From the NCBI GenBank assembly GCA_031384695.1, contig JANNAV010000338.1:1-9568 (forward strand): a DNA stretch of 9,568 nucleotides, given 5' to 3'. Position 1 is the stretch's first letter. Each line of letters opens with the position of its first letter. The DNA comes from JANNAV01 sp031384695 (GTDB lineage: Bacteria; Pseudomonadota; Alphaproteobacteria; Rhodobacterales; Rhodobacteraceae). A program made the position numbers and the translations under genes. Positions 7,554-9,568 of this stretch are shown piece after piece. The notes beneath the pieces are model-generated. The model was not told the origin of the DNA and ran no database searches. It saw only the letters and a program-made list of their open reading frames with translations.

Positions 7554-7981
7554 CGACGCCCCGCCTTTCGGGTGGACAGCAGCAGATTGGTCTCCGACGT
7601 CATCACCCCTTCGATGTTGCGGATGCGGTAAATCACCTCGTCCAGTTCCAGCAGGGTCTGCGTGCCCAGTTCCGCGATCAGATCCCACTTGCCATTGGTC
7701 GAATGCACCGCCAGCACCGCCGGAATCCCCGTCAGCCGCGCCATGGTTTTCTCCGCCCCGCGCCCTTCGATGGCGATCATCATCAGCCCCCGCACCGGCG
7801 CCGCCGTCACATCCGACCGCGTCAGCACCGTGAACCCCGAAATCTCGCCTTGCGCCGTCAGCCGCTCCATCCGGGCGCGGATGGTGGCGCGGGCTACCCC
7901 CAGACGCTCAGCCAGTTCCGAAAACGCGGCCCGCCCGTCACGCCGCAATTCGGCAATCAGCCGCTGATCCGTTTCGTCCAT
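7550..7981 (-). CDS. Lrp/AsnC family transcriptional regulator, probable regulator of arginine catabolism
   Basis: DNA-binding regulator of 143 residues, the usual Lrp length. The N-terminal winged helix-turn-helix spans about 1-60, opening MDETDQRLIAELRRDGR, with the recognition region LAERLGVARATIRARMERL at about 23-41. It is followed by GEISGFTVL and the ligand-binding RAM domain (about 62-140) with the conserved turn HSTNGKWDLIAEL. The start at 7981 is chosen because homologues begin M-D at this point and a weak GGGA lies 8 bases upstream; an ATG at 7990 is possible. A longer frame back to 8092 would overlap the arginase ribosome binding site and adds non-family sequence, so it is rejected. 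It is divergent from rocF-ocd; Lrp proteins often activate an adjacent amino-acid catabolic operon in response to its substrate and repress themselves, so arginine or ornithine is the likely effector (inference). Confidence 0.93.
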   Translation of the reverse strand: MDETDQRLIAELRRDGRAAFSELAERLGVARATIRARMERLTAQGEISGFTVLTRSDVTAAPVRGLMMIAIEGRGAEKTMARLTGIPAVLAVHSTNGKWDLIAELGTQTLLELDEVIYRIRNIEGVMTSETNLLLSTRKAGRR

Positions 7982-8002
7982 CTTGCGCATCCCAGCCGCC
8001 GA

Positions 8003-8024
8003 TTTGCGAAAAGCCTTGTGCAAA
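8003..8024. promoter_or_regulatory. Inverted repeat, candidate Lrp-type operator in the lrp-rocF divergent region
   Basis: TTTGCG at 8003-8008 and TGCAAA at 8019-8024 form an imperfect inverted repeat (5 of 6 positions match, arms joined by 10 bases). The arrangement suits a dimeric Lrp-type protein. It overlaps the likely lrp transcription start and lies just upstream of the possible rocF promoter, which would allow autorepression and activation from one site. Confidence 0.45.
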
Positions 8025-8046
8025 GCGCCATAAATGCCGCTAGGAT
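8016..8046 (+). promoter_or_regulatory. Candidate rocF promoter
   Basis: TAGGAT at 8041-8046 fits a -10 box; the best -35 is TTGTGC at 8016-8021, with a long 19-base spacer. A poor core spacing would suit a promoter needing an activator, and the inverted repeat overlaps its -35 region. Confidence 0.28.
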
Positions 8047-8055
8047 TCACCGCAA
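8027..8055 (-). promoter_or_regulatory. Candidate lrp promoter
   Basis: Read on the - strand, TTGCGG (8055-8050) is followed after exactly 17 bases by TATGGC (8032-8027). Transcription would begin near 8020, inside the inverted repeat, giving a leader of about 30-40 bases to the start codon. Good spacing but imperfect boxes. Confidence 0.4.
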
Positions 8056-8091
8056 GTTGAAAAGACACTGCCGCCAGCGAAGGAGGCTCCA

Positions 8092-9015
8092 ATGCCCAAA
8101 ACGATTCTGATCGGCGCGCCGATTGATGAAGGCCAGCGCCGCCCCGGTTGCGTGATGGGCCCGACGGCCTACCGGGTGGCCGGTATCGCGGCGGGTATCC
8201 GCGATCTGGGGCATGGCGTGGAAGACTGGGGCGATCTCTGCCTGCCCGACCTCACTGATGCTACCTGCCCCAATCCTCTGGTGCATTCGATGCCCGAGGT
8301 TCTGGGCTGGACGCAGGTGCTGGCCGACAAGGTGGATGATGCCTTAAGTGCGGGCGGTTTGCCGATCATTCTGGGCGGCGATCATTCCTTGGCGCTGGGT
8401 TCGGTGGCGGGTGCTGCCGCCTTTGCCAAGCGCGCCGGGCGGCCGCTGTTCCTGCTCTGGCTTGATGCCCATTCCGATTTTCACACCCCCCTCACCACCA
8501 CCAGCGGCAATCTGCACGGCACCCCGGTGGCCTATATCGCCGGGCGCGAAGGCTTTGCCCCCCTGCCGCCCTTTCCCGCCGTGATCCCCGCCGACCGCAT
8601 CTGCCTCTACGGCATCCGCTCGGTTGATCCCGCCGAACACGCAGCCCTCTTGCGCCATGATATCGCGATGAACGACATGCGCGTGCTGGACGAGCGCGGC
8701 ATCGTCGCCCCCCTGCGCGAGTTTCTGGACCGCGTGCGCGCGCAGGGCGGCATGCTGCACGTCAGCCTGGATGTCGATTTCCTCGACCCCTCCATCGCCC
8801 CTGCCGTGGGCACCACCGTGCCCGGCGGCATCACCTTTCGCGAGGCGCATCTGGTGATGGAACTGCTGCACGAAAGCAGTCTTGTCACCTCGCTCGATCT
8901 GGTGGAATTGAACCCTTTCCTTGACGAGCGCGGCCGCACCGCCAAACTGATGGTGGATCTGGTAGGCTCGCTGATGGGCCGCAAAGTGTTCGACCGCCCG
9001 ACGCGCAGCTTCTAA
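8092..9015 (+). CDS. rocF: Arginase
   Basis: Hydrolyses L-arginine to L-ornithine and urea in the cytoplasm, the entry step of arginase-route catabolism. The 307 residues match family length. All six manganese ligands are present: H98 in GGDHSLALG; D125, H127 and D129 in WLDAHSDFHTP; D227 and D229 in SLDVDFLDPS. These fit rat arginase H101, D124, H126, D128, D232 and D234. The substrate loop TTTSGNLHGTP, with H142, and E272 in LVELNP separate it from agmatinase-type ureohydrolases and point to arginine as substrate. Cysteines are few and there is no signal peptide. AGGAGG at 8081-8086, 5 bases before the ATG, is a strong ribosome binding site. ocd follows after 32 bases, almost certainly in the same operon, and an Lrp regulator is divergent. 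Confidence 0.96.
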   Translation: MPKTILIGAPIDEGQRRPGCVMGPTAYRVAGIAAGIRDLGHGVEDWGDLCLPDLTDATCPNPLVHSMPEVLGWTQVLADKVDDALSAGGLPIILGGDHSLALGSVAGAAAFAKRAGRPLFLLWLDAHSDFHTPLTTTSGNLHGTPVAYIAGREGFAPLPPFPAVIPADRICLYGIRSVDPAEHAALLRHDIAMNDMRVLDERGIVAPLREFLDRVRAQGGMLHVSLDVDFLDPSIAPAVGTTVPGGITFREAHLVMELLHESSLVTSLDLVELNPFLDERGRTAKLMVDLVGSLMGRKVFDRPTRSF

Positions 9016-9047
9016 GCTGGCACCCCAAGGTTTGAAGGACTGAAAAG

Positions 9048-9568
9048 ATGACCACCCCCTCCCGCCTTGCATTGGTGCCTTTTGTCAGCGTTGACAAGAT
9101 GATGAAGCTGGTTCTTCACCTTGGCATCGAACGCGTGCTCCGCGATCTGGCGGATGAGATCGAGGCCGATTTCCGCCGCTGGCCGCTGTTTGACAAAACC
9201 CCGCGTGTGGCCAGCCATTCGGACGTTGGGGTGATCGAGTTGATGCCCACCTCCGACGGCGAAACCTACGGCTTCAAATATGTGAACGGCCATCCCGCCA
9301 ACATGAAGCAAGGGTTGCAAACCGTTACCGCCTTTGGCCTTTTGGCCGATGTGGCCACCGGCTATCCGGTGCTGTTGTCCGAGATGACCATCCTCACAGC
9401 ACTCCGCACCGCAGCCACATCCGCGATGGCCGCCAAATGGCTGGCCCCCGAAGGTGCCACCACCATGGCCCTGATCGGCAACGGCGCGCAGGCCGAATTT
9501 CAGGCGCTTGGCTTCAAAGCCATCTGCGACATCACCGAAGTACGGCTTTACGACATCGACCCCGATGC
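9048..9568 (+). CDS. ocd: Ornithine cyclodeaminase, N-terminal half (3' truncated by window)
   Basis: NAD-dependent enzyme converting L-ornithine to L-proline with release of ammonia, the step after arginase. 173 codons are visible of about 350; the gene runs off the right edge with two bases of the next codon. Family wording is clear: PFVSVDKMMKLVLHLGIE at the N-terminus, SHSDVGVIELMPTSDGETY, GFKYVNGHP with K77 as a probable substrate-contact lysine, SEMTILTALRTAATSAMA (R120 region), and the dinucleotide-binding turn ALIGNGAQAEFQ at 141-152 that starts the Rossmann domain. This matches ornithine cyclodeaminase more closely than mu-crystallin or alanine dehydrogenase relatives. GAAGGA at 9034-9039, 8 bases before the ATG, is the ribosome binding site. 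It lies 32 bases after rocF. Confidence 0.94.
   Translation, partial: MTTPSRLALVPFVSVDKMMKLVLHLGIERVLRDLADEIEADFRRWPLFDKTPRVASHSDVGVIELMPTSDGETYGFKYVNGHPANMKQGLQTVTAFGLLADVATGYPVLLSEMTILTALRTAATSAMAAKWLAPEGATTMALIGNGAQAEFQALGFKAICDITEVRLYDIDPD

Noticed and set aside
7560..7572. Small hairpin CCCG-CCTTT-CGGG just past the cfa stop
   Set aside because: The stem is 4 bases, there is no T run, and it lies inside the lrp coding sequence; likely chance in GC-rich DNA.
7982..8092. N-terminal extension of the Lrp regulator back to an ATG at 8092
   Set aside because: It would start inside the arginase ribosome binding site and start codon region, add 37 residues foreign to the family, and run through the likely promoter and operator.
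8344..9072. A 242-codon - strand frame opposite rocF
   Set aside because: Arginase with full metal ligands is on the + strand, and this frame reads only as a histidine- and glycine-rich shadow.

Overview
The window looks like chromosomal DNA of an alphaproteobacterium, most probably a member of the Rhodobacteraceae (Rhodobacter/Roseobacter group). This rests on high-GC coding with strong G/C third positions, the wording of the acetolactate synthase (GEAS in place of GDGS, then ILNNERLGMVRQWQ), CcmF and CcmH side by side, and an Lrp regulator facing an arginase and ornithine cyclodeaminase pair. The placement is inference from protein wording, not a database result.

Layout from left to right. 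(1) 1-2900: branched-chain amino acid synthesis. The 3' third of the acetolactate synthase large subunit gene (ilvI) and the complete small subunit gene (ilvH) lie on the + strand but are separated by 1765 bases. That gap is filled by two + strand genes of visibly lower GC: an SMC/OLD-like AAA ATPase (585-1727) and a small acidic-motif protein resembling DUF4276/TOPRIM-like effectors (1727-2335). The cassette is fitted tightly into the operon. The ilvI stop codon runs into the ATPase ribosome binding site, the two cassette genes overlap by one base, and the ilvH ribosome binding site lies at the end of the second cassette gene. This is the most interesting part of the window: a candidate two-gene defence module living inside a housekeeping biosynthetic operon.

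(2) 2967-5380: cytochrome c maturation, ccmF and ccmH overlapping by 4 bases; together they form the core of the haem-to-apocytochrome ligation machinery at the periplasmic face of the inner membrane. (3) 5445-6221: a crotonase-fold protein closest to PaaG-type isomerases; it lacks the two hydratase glutamates and keeps the isomerase aspartate. (4) 6357-7553: a cyclopropane-fatty-acyl-phospholipid synthase family methyltransferase, whose stop codon overlaps tail to tail with that of the convergent lrp gene in a palindromic CTAG.

(5) 7550-9568: arginine catabolism. An Lrp/AsnC regulator (- strand) is divergent from arginase (rocF) and ornithine cyclodeaminase (ocd, cut by the window end). The roughly 110-base divergent region holds an inverted repeat and candidate promoters that suggest autoregulation of lrp and control of rocF-ocd. 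The pathway would run arginine to ornithine plus urea, then ornithine to proline plus ammonia.

No tRNA, rRNA, CRISPR array, transposase or integrase was seen. No gene-free stretch exceeds 300 bases; the longest is 135 bases (6222-6356).
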